Source: Vicinamibacteraceae bacterium
Lineage (GTDB): Bacteria > Planctomycetota > Phycisphaerae > Phycisphaerales > UBA5793
Assembly: GCA_011525805.1 (NCBI GenBank)
Contig: WYBR01000003.1
Coordinates: forward strand, 17,042-81,041
Length of the DNA: 64,000 nt
Direction: 5' to 3'
Shown piece after piece: positions 63,774 to 64,000 of the stretch; position 1 is the first letter of the stretch, and each line of letters begins with the position of its first letter. The translations under genes and the position numbers were made by a program. The notes under the pieces are model-generated. The model did not search any database. It saw only the letters and a program-made list of their open reading frames with translations, and had not been told where the DNA came from.

Positions 63774-64000
63774 GCGGGGTGCCATCGATCGCCGCCGCTT
63801 TGGGCGGAGATCGATGCGCGCGTGCAGGCGCCACCGCATCGCACCTCAACATCAGCCCCACGCGCCAGTGCGAACGATCGCCTTTGCCCTTCGCACTGCA
63901 CTCTCGCTCAAAGCAGCGAGCGTGCAGTGCCACCCTCCTTTACGCGGGGTGCCATCGATCGCCGCCGCTTTGGGCGGAGATCGATGCGCGCGTGCAGGCG
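63774..64000. repeat. Palindromic direct repeat at the window end
   Basis: A 57-base sequence starting gcggggtgccatcgatcgcc is found at 63774-63830 and again, without change, at 63944-64000; the period is 170 bases. Each copy has an inner palindrome (atcgatcgccgcc / ggcggagatcgat). Between the copies, gcactgcac-tctcgct pairs with agcgag-cgtgcagtgc (63893-63930). The second copy runs to the window edge, so the array may continue. Confidence 0.85.

Noticed and set aside
63774..64000. CRISPR array at the window end
   Set aside because: The repeat is 57 bases with a 113-base spacer and an internal palindrome, and no cas genes are near. It does not fit CRISPR repeat-spacer sizes.

Overview
The window looks like a chromosome segment of a high-GC planctomycete, most likely of the Phycisphaerae type (inference). 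The reasons are a PEP-CTERM exported protein, several FG-GAP/VCBS-type surface proteins, short membrane proteins carrying a CxxCGY/CPECG zinc ribbon, a membrane pyrophosphatase, squalene-hopene cyclase, and many dispersed palindromic repeats of kinds common in that phylum. No rRNA, tRNA, CRISPR array or integrase was recognised.

Layout. 1-8.4 kb: secreted FG-GAP proteins, squalene-hopene cyclase, thymidylate kinase, Obg GTPase and a BON-domain protein. 8.4-16 kb: a PAS/GAF histidine kinase with a LuxR-type regulator, a dienelactone hydrolase, a PEP-CTERM propeller protein and small exported or membrane proteins. 16-19.8 kb: a RAYT-like HUH transposase surrounded and interrupted by its likely REP hairpins, the membrane pyrophosphatase and ribosomal protein bS21. 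20-22 kb: a hyperacidic protein and small membrane proteins. 22-27.6 kb: a tightly overlapping phage-type operon (HTH protein, ABC ATPase, Mom-like GNAT, ParB-like, small terminase candidate, large terminase), divergent from a LexA/CI-like repressor, with two dyads between them. 27.6-35 kb: a zinc-ribbon membrane protein, a NYN nuclease and a complete seven-gene Mrp cation/proton antiporter operon. 35-42 kb: an AAA/DUF4143 ATPase, a cysteine desulfurase enlarged by repeat insertions, a transglutaminase-like gene frameshifted at a G9 tract, elongation factor P and a lipoprotein. 42-46.6 kb: phage structural genes (holin-like, connector-like, major capsid protein with an in-frame TAG, scaffold-like, portal). 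46.9-49.5 kb: heptose genes (an intact sugar kinase and a pseudokinase-GmhA fusion). 49.5-51.5 kb: a TcmP/DUF5131 pair. 51.7-54 kb: rplK-rplA-rplJ-rplL. 54.6-57.8 kb: a second sensor kinase, a receiver protein and a GGDEF response regulator. 58-63.7 kb: an AbgT-type transporter coupled to a GH38-like glycosidase, an SGNH hydrolase and a HIT hydrolase. The window ends in a palindromic direct repeat.

The two phage modules lie on the same strand about 15.5 kb apart, separated by housekeeping genes. No tail, integrase or attachment site was seen, so this is a rearranged prophage remnant or a domesticated, gene-transfer-agent-like locus. The most unusual features are the packaging operon with a possible DNA-modification trio, the amber codon inside the capsid gene, the RAYT gene carrying its own hairpin in frame, the repeat-swollen cysteine desulfurase, and the degenerate kinase-GmhA fusion.
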